From: Paracoccus sp. (in: a-proteobacteria)
Lineage (GTDB): Bacteria > Pseudomonadota > Alphaproteobacteria > Rhodobacterales > Rhodobacteraceae
Length of the DNA stretch: 64,000 nucleotides
Assembly: GCF_030538755.1 (NCBI RefSeq)
Contig: NZ_JAUNTJ010000004.1
Span: 1 to 64,000, forward strand
Direction: 5' to 3'
The position numbers and the translations under genes were made by a program. This document shows, piece by piece, positions 52,465 to 61,616 of this stretch. The stretch's first letter is position 1; every line of letters starts with the position of its first letter. The notes beneath the pieces were generated by a model, which was given only the letters and a program-made list of their open reading frames with translations, ran no database searches and was not told where the DNA came from.

Positions 52465-55400
52465 TCAGGCCACCAGGGCTTCGGCGTGTTTCAGATCGAC
52501 GCTGACAAGCTGGCTGACGCCCTGTTCCACCATGGTCACGCCGAACAGGCGGTCCATGCGTGACATGGTGACGGCGTGGTGGGTGATAATCAGAAAGCGG
52601 GTGTCCGTGCGGCGGGTCATTTCGTCGAGCATGTCGCAAAAGCGGCTGACGTTGGCATCGTCCAGCGGGGCATCCACTTCGTCCAGAACGCAGATCGGGG
52701 CGGGGTTGGCAAGGAAGACCGCAAAGATCAGCGCCAGCGCGGTCAGCGTCTGTTCGCCGCCCGACAGCAGGCTGAGCGTGGCCAGTTTCTTGCCCGGTGG
52801 CTGGCACATGATTTCCAGCCCGGCCTCTAGCGGGTCGTCGGATTCGACCAGCACCAGCCGCGCCTCGCCGCCGCCGAACAGGGTGGTGAACAGGGTGCTG
52901 AAGTTGCTGTTCACCGTGTCAAAGGCCGCCAGCAGCCGTTCGCGCCCCTCGCGGTTCAGGCTGCCGATACCGGCGCGCAATTTGTGGATCGCCTCGACCA
53001 GATCGGCCTTTTCACCGGCCAGACGCTCGCGTTCGGTTTCCAGTTCCTGCTTGTCCTGATCGGCGCGCAGGTTCACCGCGCCAAGGCTGTCGCGCTGGCT
53101 GCGCAGGCGGGCGATCTGATCCTCCAGCACGGTGGCCGGGGTTTCGGTTGCCGCATCATCCAAGGTGGCGCGCAGGGCGTCGGGGGTGCCGCCGTCGGTT
53201 TCCTCGGCGATGCGGGCGCGGGCGGCGGCTTCGCCATCGCGGGCGGCATCGCTGCGGGCCTGACGGCTGGCGCGGTCTTCGCGCGCGTCAGAGGCGGCGC
53301 GTTCAGCCTCGCGTTCGGCCTGTGCGGCATCGCGCAGCGCCGTGTCGGCGGCGTCAAGCGCAGCGCGGGCGCGGCTCTGGCGGCTGTCGGCCAATGTCTG
53401 CCGTTCGTTCAGCGAGGCGCGGCGGGCGGCCAGTTCGGCCGGCTGCGCCTGCGCCGTCACCAGTTCCGCCGCCGCCGCGTCGCGCCGCTGGGACAGTTCG
53501 GCGGCCCGGGTTCCGGCATCGGTCAGGCGCAACTGCCAGCCGCTGGTTTCCTTGGCGATCTCTTGCAGGCGCTTGATCCGGGCGTTCCCTTCGCGCCGCA
53601 ATTCATCCAGCGCGGAGCGGCGGGACAGGGTGGCGATGCGCGCCGCCTCGACCCCGGTGCGGGCGTGTTCCACGGCCTCTGCCGCTGCGGCGCGGTCGGG
53701 CAGATCGGCCAGCGCGCGATCCGCCTGCGCCAGCCGCGCCCCGGCATCGGCGGCGTCGGCGCGGTGGCGGGCCAGTTCCGCACGGGCGGATTCCGCGCGC
53801 GAGCGGGCCAGCGACAGGTCCGATTCCGCGCGCGACGCAGCGCGGGCGGCATCGGACAGGGCGCGGTCGGCATCGCGGCGGGTGTCGCGGGCAGTTTTTT
53901 CGGCCCCGGCGGCGGCGGTCAGGGCAGCGCGGGCGGACTCATGCGTGGCGGCGGCGGTTTCGGCGGCGCGGGCAGCGGCCTCGGCCTGAGTGGTGATCGC
54001 CTTGAGTTCATTGACCTTTTGCAGATGCAGCACCGCAGATGACGAAGCATCGCCCGCCATGATCCGCAACCCGTCCCAGCGATACAGATCGCCGCCCGGC
54101 GTGACCAGCCGCTGACCGGGCCGCAGCGCCGTTTGCAGCGCGGCGACATCGCCATCGGCAATGCCGGTCTGCGACAGCCGCCGGGCCAACGCAGGCGGGG
54201 CGGTGACATGCGGGGCCAGCGGCGCGACGCCGGGCGGCAGCGGCTGCGCCGGATCAAGCGGCGGCAAGCCGTGCCAGCCTGTCCCCGCCTCGGTCAGCGC
54301 CGCGCGCAGGTCATCGCCCAAGGCCGCACCCAAGGCCGCCTCATAGCCGGGGGCGACGGTGATCTGATCCAGCACCGCATCGCCCCCGGCGCGGCCCCGG
54401 TCCACCAGCCGCCGCAGCGTTGCCAGTTCGGCGGCCAGCGCAGCGGCTTCGCCCTCGGCCCCGGCGCGGGCGGCACGGGCCTGCGATTCGGCGGCCTCGG
54501 CCTCGGCACGGGCGGATTCGGCGGTGGTCAGCGCGATTTCGGCATCCTCGGCATGGGTGCGGGCCTGCGCCTGCGCCGCCTCGGCCTGCTGCAAGGCGGT
54601 CTCGGCCACGGCCCCCGCCTCGGCGGCGCGGGTGGCGGCGGTTTCGGCCTGATCGGCGGCGCGGGTGGCACGGGCCAGCATGTCGCGCAGATCACCCGCC
54701 AACCGCTGCGCCGACTGGTGCTGCGCGTCCAGCCGCGCGCTGGCGCCGGTCAGTTCAGCCAGTTTCGATTCCATCGCGGTCAGCGCCTCGGCCGCCTGAT
54801 CGGCGACGGTTCCGGCATCGGTCAGCCGTGTATCATGGCCCTGATGCGCCTTGTCGATTTCGGCCTTTTCCCACGCCAGACGTTCCACCATCTGCCCGGC
54901 ATCGCGGTTCAGCGCCGCTTCGCGATCAATGTCGCGATCAAGCTGAGCGATCCGCTTGCCCAAGGCGTCAATGGCATCGGCGGCGCGGGATTCGGCCTCG
55001 TCCAGCGCCTCGGCCTCGACCAGAAGGCGCGACAGGACGGCGGCGGCGATCTGTTCTTCTTCGCGCAAGGGGGGCAGCGCCGCTTCCGCCTGTTCGCGCA
55101 GCGCGGTGGCAGCGCGGGCCGCAGATTCGGCGGCGGCGGCGGCGGATGTGGCCGCTGACAGCGCATCGGCAGCGGCGGCGCGGGCGGCCTCTGCCTCGGC
55201 CCAGCGGCGGTAAAGCAGCGCGCCTTCGGCCTGACGCAAGGCCGCGCCGATGTCGCGATATTTCGCCGCCGCGCGCGCCTGACGCGCCAGCGATGCGGCC
55301 TGCGTGGACAGTTGATCCAGCGTGTCATCGACGCGGGTCAGGTTGGTTTCCGCGCCGTTCAGTTTCAGTTCCGCCTCGTGCCGGCGCTGATAGAGACCCG

Positions 55401-55911
55401 AGATCCCCGCCGCTTCCTCCAGAATACGCCGCCGCGCCTTGGGCCTGGCGTTAATCAATTCGCTGATCTGCCCCTGCCGGACCAGCGCCGGGCTGTGCGC
55501 CCCGGTCGAGGCATCCGCGAACAGCATCTGCACATCGCGCGCCCGCACCTCGCGCCCGTTGATGCGATAGGCCGATCCGGCGTCGCGGGTGATGCGGCGC
55601 ACGATGTCGATCTGGTCATCGGCGTTGAAGCCCGCCGGGGCCAGATGGTCGCGGTTGTCGATGGTCAGCACGACTTCGGCCTGCGCGCGGGCGGGGCGGC
55701 GGGTGGTGCCGGCGAAAATCACGTCCTCCATCCCTTCGCCGCGCATGGCGGTGGGGCGGTTTTCGCCCATGACCCAGCGCAAGGCTTCGAGCAGGTTCGA
55801 CTTGCCGCAGCCATTCGGGCCGACAACGCCGGTCAGCCCCTCGCGGATGGCCAGATCCGTGGGGTCGACAAAGCTTTTGAAGCCGTTCAGGCGCAGGCGG
55901 TCAAAACGCAA
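52465..55911 (-). CDS. smc: chromosome segregation ATPase SMC
   Basis: 1148 residues. The N-terminal head has MRFDRLRLNGFKSFVDPTDL and Walker A GPNGCGKS (31-38); QGQISELINARPKARRRILEE is the family linker. Two long coiled coils, alanine-rich here, flank the hinge (about 500-640, with GGDLYRWDGL). The C-terminal head has LSGGEQTLTALALIFAVFL (about 1050) and Walker B CVLDEVDAPLDDANV. With ScpAB it compacts and segregates the chromosome. Transcribed alone. The coiled coil gives high alanine and codon bias and many false open frames on the other strand. Confidence 0.96.
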   Translation of the reverse strand: MRFDRLRLNGFKSFVDPTDLAIREGLTGVVGPNGCGKSNLLEALRWVMGENRPTAMRGEGMEDVIFAGTTRRPARAQAEVVLTIDNRDHLAPAGFNADDQIDIVRRITRDAGSAYRINGREVRARDVQMLFADASTGAHSPALVRQGQISELINARPKARRRILEEAAGISGLYQRRHEAELKLNGAETNLTRVDDTLDQLSTQAASLARQARAAAKYRDIGAALRQAEGALLYRRWAEAEAARAAAADALSAATSAAAAAESAARAATALREQAEAALPPLREEEQIAAAVLSRLLVEAEALDEAESRAADAIDALGKRIAQLDRDIDREAALNRDAGQMVERLAWEKAEIDKAHQGHDTRLTDAGTVADQAAEALTAMESKLAELTGASARLDAQHQSAQRLAGDLRDMLARATRAADQAETAATRAAEAGAVAETALQQAEAAQAQARTHAEDAEIALTTAESARAEAEAAESQARAARAGAEGEAAALAAELATLRRLVDRGRAGGDAVLDQITVAPGYEAALGAALGDDLRAALTEAGTGWHGLPPLDPAQPLPPGVAPLAPHVTAPPALARRLSQTGIADGDVAALQTALRPGQRLVTPGGDLYRWDGLRIMAGDASSSAVLHLQKVNELKAITTQAEAAARAAETAAATHESARAALTAAAGAEKTARDTRRDADRALSDAARAASRAESDLSLARSRAESARAELARHRADAADAGARLAQADRALADLPDRAAAAEAVEHARTGVEAARIATLSRRSALDELRREGNARIKRLQEIAKETSGWQLRLTDAGTRAAELSQRRDAAAAELVTAQAQPAELAARRASLNERQTLADSRQSRARAALDAADTALRDAAQAEREAERAASDAREDRASRQARSDAARDGEAAARARIAEETDGGTPDALRATLDDAATETPATVLEDQIARLRSQRDSLGAVNLRADQDKQELETERERLAGEKADLVEAIHKLRAGIGSLNREGRERLLAAFDTVNSNFSTLFTTLFGGGEARLVLVESDDPLEAGLEIMCQPPGKKLATLSLLSGGEQTLTALALIFAVFLANPAPICVLDEVDAPLDDANVSRFCDMLDEMTRRTDTRFLIITHHAVTMSRMDRLFGVTMVEQGVSQLVSVDLKHAEALVA

Positions 55912-56066
55912 AATTAGGGTCCGTCAGAATCGGTGCCATCAGCCGCAGATTGTCCGCCCGCCCCGCGCCCAAGTCAACAGCGCCGCAAGATATAGCGGGC
56001 AAAACCCCGCCGCCCCACAAGATACGAGGGGGTGGCGCAACCGGCGTTTTGCGTTAATCAGCCGCC

Positions 56067-56423
56067 ATGCTTGGTGCTTTGGCGACAATTCTTGGCTTTC
56101 AACTGGTGGGCGAGGTGCTGTCGCGCCTTGCCGGAGCGCCGCTGCCCGGCCCGGTGGTGGGGCTGTTGCTGCTGGTCGCAAGCTGCCTGATCCGCCCGGC
56201 ACTGGCCGACCGGCTGCGGCCGGTGGTGCAGGGGCTGCTGGCGCATCTGTCGCTGTTCTTTGTGCCGGCGGGCGTGGGGGTAATCGCGCATCTGCCGCTG
56301 ATCCGCACCCATGGTGCCGGGCTGGCGCTGGCGCTGATCCTGTCCACGGTGCTGGCCATCGCGGTCGGGGCGCAGGTCTTTGCGGCGGTGGCGCGGCTGA
56401 CGCAGGTGCCCGACGATGAATGA
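56067..56423 (+). CDS. CidA/LrgA-family holin-like protein
   Basis: 118 residues with four hydrophobic segments. AGAPLPGPVVGLLLLVASCL and FFVPAGVGVIAHLPLI are the family motifs. It overlaps the LrgB gene by 8 bp and forms a pair with it. In Gram-positives these affect murein turnover and metabolite (pyruvate, glycolate) transport; here the role is inferred from the family. ATG 56067 fits the family length. Confidence 0.9.
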   Translation: MLGALATILGFQLVGEVLSRLAGAPLPGPVVGLLLLVASCLIRPALADRLRPVVQGLLAHLSLFFVPAGVGVIAHLPLIRTHGAGLALALILSTVLAIAVGAQVFAAVARLTQVPDDE

Positions 56424-57132
56424 CGCCGCGCTGATCTGGTCTTACCTGTCGCAGGGGCCGCTGATGTGGCTGACGGCCACGCTGGTCGCCTATCTGATCG
56501 GGGACGCCTGTTTTCACCTGTCGGGCCGCCGAAGCTGGGTGAACCCGGTGATGATCGCAGTCGCCGTTCTGGGCGCGCTGCTGATGGCGACGGGCACCAG
56601 CTATGCCACCTATTTCGAGGGCGCGCAATTCGTGCATTTCATGCTTGGCCCGGCGACCGTGGCACTGGGGCTGCCGCTGTTCGACAACCTGCGCCGGGTG
56701 CGTCGGGCGGCGCTGCCGATGATTGCCGCGCTGGTTTCCGGATCGGTGACGGCGGTGGTGTCGGCCCTGCTGATCGGGCGCATGATGGGCCTGCCGCACG
56801 AGGTTCTGGCCTCGCTGGCACCGAAATCGACCACCGCGCCGGTGGCCATCGGGGTGGCCGAACAGATCGGTGGCCAGCCGACGCTGACCGCCGTTCTGGT
56901 GCTGCTGACCGGCATGATCGGCGCGATCGTGGCCACGCCCCTGCTGAACCTGCTGCGGGTGCGCGACTGGCGCGCGCGCGGCTTTGCCGTGGGTGTGGCG
57001 GCGCATGGCATCGGCACCGCCCGCGCCTTTCAGGTGCATCAGACGGCGGGCGCCTTTTCCGGCATCGGCATGGGCCTGAACGCGGTGCTGACGGCGATCA
57101 TTGCGCCACTGATGCTGCGTCTGTTCGGGTAA
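56416..57132 (+). CDS. LrgB/CidB-family membrane protein
   Basis: 238 residues, about eight membrane helices. FMLGPATVALGLPLFDNLRRV, LAPKSTTAPVAIGVAEQIGG and GVAAHGIGTARAFQ are conserved LrgB motifs. It overlaps the cidA-like gene and probably works with it, as in plant PLGG1 where the two are fused. The gene-end repeat begins at its stop codon. Confidence 0.92.
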   Translation: MNDAALIWSYLSQGPLMWLTATLVAYLIGDACFHLSGRRSWVNPVMIAVAVLGALLMATGTSYATYFEGAQFVHFMLGPATVALGLPLFDNLRRVRRAALPMIAALVSGSVTAVVSALLIGRMMGLPHEVLASLAPKSTTAPVAIGVAEQIGGQPTLTAVLVLLTGMIGAIVATPLLNLLRVRDWRARGFAVGVAAHGIGTARAFQVHQTAGAFSGIGMGLNAVLTAIIAPLMLRLFG

Positions 57133-57158
57133 TGCGTATTTAAGACAAACAGGAAGCC
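57132..57158 (+). repeat. gene-end repeat, copy E
   Basis: ATGCGTATTTAAGACAAACA then GGAAGCC, starting at the stop codon of the lrgB-like gene in its orientation. Confidence 0.65.
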
Positions 57159-57188
57159 GGGTGCTGTGTGCCGATGGGGCGGGCCGGT

Positions 57189-58349
57189 TTATTCGGGCGG
57201 GCTGGCGGACGCAGGCCCGATCCATTCAGCCCCGGTCAGGTCAGGGGCAAGCAGCGTCACACCGCCTGTGGCACCGGGGCGCAGGTGGCCCAGCCCGCTC
57301 AGCCCCATCAGTTCCGCCGGGGTTGCGCTTGCCGCCGTCAGCGCCTGTGTGCCGTCATCGCCCAGAATGCGGGTGACGCGGGGCAGCGCCTGCGGCAGCG
57401 CCATATGCACCCCGGCCAGCGATCCTTCGGCGTTCACCAGCTTGCCATCGGTGACGCTGATGACCTGACCGTAAAGGGTAAAGCGATCCGGCCCGCCCAC
57501 CGTCGGCATCGCGTCGGATACAAGGATCATGCGCCCCGCGGCTGGCCGCGCCCGCCATGCCAAGCGGATCATCTGGTCGCTGACGTGATGCCCGTCGGCG
57601 ATCAGCCCCAGCCACAGATCGCTGTCGATCAGCGCCCCGGCCACCCCCGGTTCACGCCCCGCCATCCCGGTCATGCCGTTGTAAAGATGGGTGCCCTTGC
57701 GCGCGCCTTCGGCCATGGCGCGGGCGATCTGATCGGGCGTGGCCGCCGAGTGGCCGATGGACACCACCGCGCCCATGGCCGCCAGCCGCGCGATCTGACC
57801 CGGCGCGCAGGCTTCGGGCGCGACGGTTATCAGCAGCGGAACCCCTCGGTCGCGCAGGCGGGCGACGCAGGTCAGGGTGCGGTCATCCAGCGGGCGGATG
57901 AAGCGCGGATCATGGGTGCCGCGTTTGGCCAGCGAGATATGCGGCCCCTCGATATGCAGGCCCGCAACGCCGCTCCGGTCGGGGGCCGACCACAGCGCCA
58001 GCATCGCATCGGTCGCGCGGTCCAGCACCTCGGGCGCGTCGGTTATCAGCGTGGGCAGGCAAAAGGCGCAGCCAAGCCCGCGATGCGCCGCCGCGATGGC
58101 GCGCAGCCCCTGCGGCGTGGGCGTGGTGTTCAGTAAGACACCGCCGCCGCCATTCACCTGAAGGTCGATCAGGCCCGGCGCGGCGATGCCATCGTGATGG
58201 CGCAGATCGGCCCGGCCCCCCAGATCGGCAGCCGCAGCCCATTCCAGCACCTCGGCCCCGCGCAGCCGGATCGCCACGCCGTTGCGCATGGTTTCGCCAT
58301 CGAACAGCCGTGCGGGAACCAGCCAATATGCGCCCTGATCGTCACTCAT
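57189..58349 (-). CDS. N-acetylhexosamine-6-phosphate deacetylase (NagA/AgaA)
   Basis: 386 residues. GIAAPGLIDLQVNGGGGVLLN, HIEGPH, IGHSAATPDQ, GTHLYNGMTGMAGREPG and LVSDAMPTVG are the metal and catalytic motifs (Asp in SDAMP). ATG 58349 overlaps the preceding gene by four bases; a start 18 bp earlier is possible. In an operon with AgaZ and AgaS it more likely deacetylates GalNAc-6-phosphate (AgaA) than GlcNAc-6-phosphate. Confidence 0.88.
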   Translation of the reverse strand: MSDDQGAYWLVPARLFDGETMRNGVAIRLRGAEVLEWAAAADLGGRADLRHHDGIAAPGLIDLQVNGGGGVLLNTTPTPQGLRAIAAAHRGLGCAFCLPTLITDAPEVLDRATDAMLALWSAPDRSGVAGLHIEGPHISLAKRGTHDPRFIRPLDDRTLTCVARLRDRGVPLLITVAPEACAPGQIARLAAMGAVVSIGHSAATPDQIARAMAEGARKGTHLYNGMTGMAGREPGVAGALIDSDLWLGLIADGHHVSDQMIRLAWRARPAAGRMILVSDAMPTVGGPDRFTLYGQVISVTDGKLVNAEGSLAGVHMALPQALPRVTRILGDDGTQALTAASATPAELMGLSGLGHLRPGATGGVTLLAPDLTGAEWIGPASASPPE

Positions 58350-59620
58350 GCTGCCCCCGTCTGACATGCGAAATAAGGCAGCAATATGCCCTGAACCTCG
58401 GCCAGAACAAGCGCCTCGGCCCAGGGCAGGTCATCCATCGCCGATGCGCGCGCGATGGTATCGGGGGCGAAAAACTGATCCAGCACCGGCGCGGCGGGGC
58501 GCGGGCCGGACAGCGCGGCCATCAGCCGGTCCACCGCCGCAACCGCCTGCGGGCGGGTCCAGTAATAGCGGATGCGATCTGCATAGCCGAAATGCAGCAG
58601 ATCGCGCAGCGCGTCGCCCTGCGCCTGATAATGCGCCGCCCACGGGCCGGGATCGTCGCGCATCAGAGACTCCATCACGCCGGGCAGACCAATGGCCGCG
58701 CCCTGCCATCGCGCCAGCGCATCCAGCGCATACAGCGCCCGGCGCATCGCAAAGGTCAGGGCCGGGCCGACCTTGAGAACGGCAAAATGCCGCCGGGCCA
58801 GATCGGGATAGACGGCATCGGCCTGATAGTCGGTCGAATGCGCCTCGAACGCCATGCCGGGATGCGGGTCCAGCACCGGGGACAGCAGATCGGGCTGATC
58901 CGTGTCAAAGCGGATCACATGATCGGGGGTGAATTCCAGCCCCGGCTGCACCACCAGCGCCACCATGCGCGGCCATGCCGCATCCAGACCGCGCGCGGCA
59001 AAGGCGGCGCGGTGGGCGGCAATGGTCGCCGCTGCCGCCGCCGGATCGGTGGGCGCAACATGGTCGTGGTTTTCATCGGCACGGGCACCGCCGGGCGGGG
59101 GCACTTCGGTGCCAAAGCAATAGGACAGCGCCTGCGGGTCAGGGGCCGCCCCCTCGCAGATCGCGGCCAGATCGGCGGCGCGCTCTGCCGAAACCGCATC
59201 GCCAACCTGTGCGGCTTCGCCCGCGCAGCCTTCGGAACAGTCGAGGTGGATCTTGGTGAAACCGGCGGCGACGAATTCCGCCATCAGGTCGCGCGCCTTG
59301 GCCATCGCATCCCCGGCGGGTTCACGCCGCCAGACCTGCGGGCCAAGGTGGTCGCCACCAAAGTGCAGCCGATCAGGCGCGGTGTTGTGGCGCAGGGCCA
59401 GATCGCGCACCCATTGCACGAAATCGGCCGGGCGCATCCCGGTATAGCCGCCGAACTGGTTCACCTGATTCGAGGTCGCCTCGATCAGCAGGGGCTGATC
59501 CTGCGACTGGGCCAGACGCATCGCGGCGGCCAGCACCAAAGGATGCGCCGAACAGACCGAGACCAGCGCGACGGGCTGACCCGCCCGGTTACGGTCGATG
59601 ATGTCTCGCAGCAATTTCAT
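58346..59620 (-). CDS. tagatose-bisphosphate aldolase non-catalytic subunit-like AgaZ/GatZ
   Basis: 424 residues. SVCSAHPLVLAAAMR, LIEATSNQVNQFGGYTGMRP, HFGGDHLGP and FTKIHLDCSEGCAGE are the GatZ/KbaZ hallmarks. With a GatY/KbaY partner it cleaves tagatose-1,6-bisphosphate; AgaZ alone substitutes in some proteobacteria. No catalytic partner is in the window. Overlaps both neighbours (ATGA), so it is tightly coupled. Confidence 0.88.
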   Translation of the reverse strand: MKLLRDIIDRNRAGQPVALVSVCSAHPLVLAAAMRLAQSQDQPLLIEATSNQVNQFGGYTGMRPADFVQWVRDLALRHNTAPDRLHFGGDHLGPQVWRREPAGDAMAKARDLMAEFVAAGFTKIHLDCSEGCAGEAAQVGDAVSAERAADLAAICEGAAPDPQALSYCFGTEVPPPGGARADENHDHVAPTDPAAAAATIAAHRAAFAARGLDAAWPRMVALVVQPGLEFTPDHVIRFDTDQPDLLSPVLDPHPGMAFEAHSTDYQADAVYPDLARRHFAVLKVGPALTFAMRRALYALDALARWQGAAIGLPGVMESLMRDDPGPWAAHYQAQGDALRDLLHFGYADRIRYYWTRPQAVAAVDRLMAALSGPRPAAPVLDQFFAPDTIARASAMDDLPWAEALVLAEVQGILLPYFACQTGAA

Positions 59621-60531
59621 GTTGGCTCCTTGTCTTGGCGGGCGGCGAACAGGGCGGCGCCGCGTGCGCCGCTGGCATCACCAAAGCGCGCGATGCGGAT
59701 GTGAGGGGCGCGGGTGCCGCGCAGAACCCGCGCGTCGATAAGGGCCTGCGCGCGGTCGGCCAGCCCCGGCACGGCTGACACGCCGCCGCCGATCACCACC
59801 ACGTCCGGGTCGATGGTCAGGTTCAGCACCAGCAGCAGTTCGGTCAGCAGGGCGAACCACTGATCCGCCACACCGGCCATTGCGGCATCACCGGCGGCAG
59901 CGCGGGCAAAGACCTGCGCTGCGGGGACAGGCTGGCCAGTCAGGTAGGCCGCCAGCCGGGCAATACCCTCGCCCGACAGCAGGGTTTCGTAACAGCCGCG
60001 CGCGCCGCAGCCGCAGGGCAGAACCGGCAGGTCCAGATGCGCGGGCAGGCCAAAGTGGCCCACTTCGCCCGGCAGCCCGCCCCTGCCCGTCACCAACTGC
60101 CCCCGATGCACCACGCCGCCGCCAACCCCGGTGCCGATCACCAGCCCAAAGACGGTTGCGGCCCCCTCTGCCGCGCCGCCCAAGGCTTCGGACAGGGTGA
60201 ACAGCTTGCAATCATTGGCAAAGACGATGCGCCCGCCACCCGCACGAGCCGCGATTTCCGCCGTGATGGCGCGGCCTGTGGCGGGCAGGTTGGCGGTGGT
60301 GGCGTGACCTGTCGCCGGGTCGATCACCCCCGGCAGGCCCACGCCCACCGGCAGATCGGCCCCGCCCCGGTCGCGCAGCCAGCCGCTCATCGTGACAACG
60401 GCATCGACGATACCGGCGTAGTCGCCGCGCGGCACAGGCACGCGGTGGCGCGCGATTTCCGCCATCTCGCCATCGAACAGCCGCGCCTCGATCTTGGTGC
60501 CGCCGACGTCGATGCCGCCTGCACCGATCAT
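59617..60531 (-). CDS. ROK-family amino-sugar kinase (AgaK/NagK-like)
   Basis: 304 residues. GIDVGGTKIEARLFDG binds ATP phosphate; GVGLPGVIDPATG, ANDCKLFTLSEA and GTGVGGGVVHRG follow; CGCGARGCYE is the zinc/structural ROK motif. No DNA-binding N-terminus, so an enzyme. In context it phosphorylates GalNAc or GlcNAc at C6. ATGA overlap with the SIS gene upstream. Confidence 0.88.
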   Translation of the reverse strand: MIGAGGIDVGGTKIEARLFDGEMAEIARHRVPVPRGDYAGIVDAVVTMSGWLRDRGGADLPVGVGLPGVIDPATGHATTANLPATGRAITAEIAARAGGGRIVFANDCKLFTLSEALGGAAEGAATVFGLVIGTGVGGGVVHRGQLVTGRGGLPGEVGHFGLPAHLDLPVLPCGCGARGCYETLLSGEGIARLAAYLTGQPVPAAQVFARAAAGDAAMAGVADQWFALLTELLLVLNLTIDPDVVVIGGGVSAVPGLADRAQALIDARVLRGTRAPHIRIARFGDASGARGAALFAARQDKEPT

Positions 60532-61607
60532 GCCGCGCCCCGGTCAAAGGGATACAGCGTCACGCCAGACACCACGCGCGTCAGGTTGCGCCCCGCAAAG
60601 GGATCGTCCGCGTTCAGCCCCAGCGCCTGCGCCCATTGCAGCGCAAGGATCTGCGCCGGGATCACATGCAGCGGCACCGACCACGCATCATCCAGCCCGT
60701 CGAACGGGCCAAGGCGCGTGACGAGGCCCGCATCATATTGCCGCCCCAATTCGTCGATCAGATCGGCTTCATAGCGCGCGGTCTGCGCATCCGCCGATCC
60801 CAGAACGAAAATCTGCGTGTTCCCGTTCACGACGGCCTTTGGCCCGTGGCGAAACCCCAGCGGCGTGTCAAACATCGTCAGCACCTGCCCCGCCGTCAGC
60901 TCCAACACCTTCAGCGCGCATTCACGCGCCGCCCCGGCCAAGGCCCCCGCGCCCAGAAACACCGCACGTTCCGGCAAGCCCGGCACCTGCGCGAAACCCT
61001 GCGCGATGACGGCTTCGGCCGCATCCGCGACCCGCCGCCATTGCGCCACCACGCCATCCGCAGGCGGCGCAAAAACCGACAGCGCCGACAGATACATCGT
61101 CGTATAGCTGGAGGTCATGGCAAAGCCCGCATCCTCGGTTTCGGGGGGCAGGATCAGCGCCCTGAACTGGCCCGCCGCACCATCCGGCATCGCCCGCGTG
61201 GCCAGCACCGACCCGGCGTTGCAGGTGATGTGCAGCCGGTCATGGCCCGGCGCATGGGCATCCAGCAGATCAAGCGAGCCGACGCTTTCCGAACTGTTGC
61301 CCGACCGCCCGAACGACACCACCAGCACCCGCACCCCGTCGCGCAGGTAATTCTGCGGCGTGCCGACCAGATCGGTCGAGGGCACCGCCCGGAACCGCAC
61401 CGACCCCGGCCCGGCATTCAGCGTAACCGCCAGCGATTCCCCGATAAAGGCCGAGGTGCCGGCCCCGCAGAACCACACTTCGTCATGGTTGCGCGCCGCG
61501 ATCCAGCCGCGCAGCGCATCGGCCTGCTGCGCCAATGCGGGCGCGAAATCGCGCCAGATCTGCGGTTGCTGACGGATTTCCCGTTCGGTTGCGAAATTGG
61601 TCATCAT
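60528..61607 (-). CDS. SIS-domain amino-sugar isomerase/deaminase (AgaS-like)
   Basis: 359 residues with two SIS domains. EVWFCGAGTSAFIGESLAVT and VVSFGRSGNSSESVG (sugar-phosphate site) in the first; AVFLGAGALAGAARECALKVLE and DTPLGFRHGPKAV in the second match AgaS. AgaS deaminates and isomerises galactosamine-6-phosphate to tagatose-6-phosphate. ATG ATG at 61607/61604 leaves a one-codon ambiguity. Confidence 0.87.
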   Translation of the reverse strand: MMTNFATEREIRQQPQIWRDFAPALAQQADALRGWIAARNHDEVWFCGAGTSAFIGESLAVTLNAGPGSVRFRAVPSTDLVGTPQNYLRDGVRVLVVSFGRSGNSSESVGSLDLLDAHAPGHDRLHITCNAGSVLATRAMPDGAAGQFRALILPPETEDAGFAMTSSYTTMYLSALSVFAPPADGVVAQWRRVADAAEAVIAQGFAQVPGLPERAVFLGAGALAGAARECALKVLELTAGQVLTMFDTPLGFRHGPKAVVNGNTQIFVLGSADAQTARYEADLIDELGRQYDAGLVTRLGPFDGLDDAWSVPLHVIPAQILALQWAQALGLNADDPFAGRNLTRVVSGVTLYPFDRGAA

Positions 61608-61616
61608 GGCTTCCTT

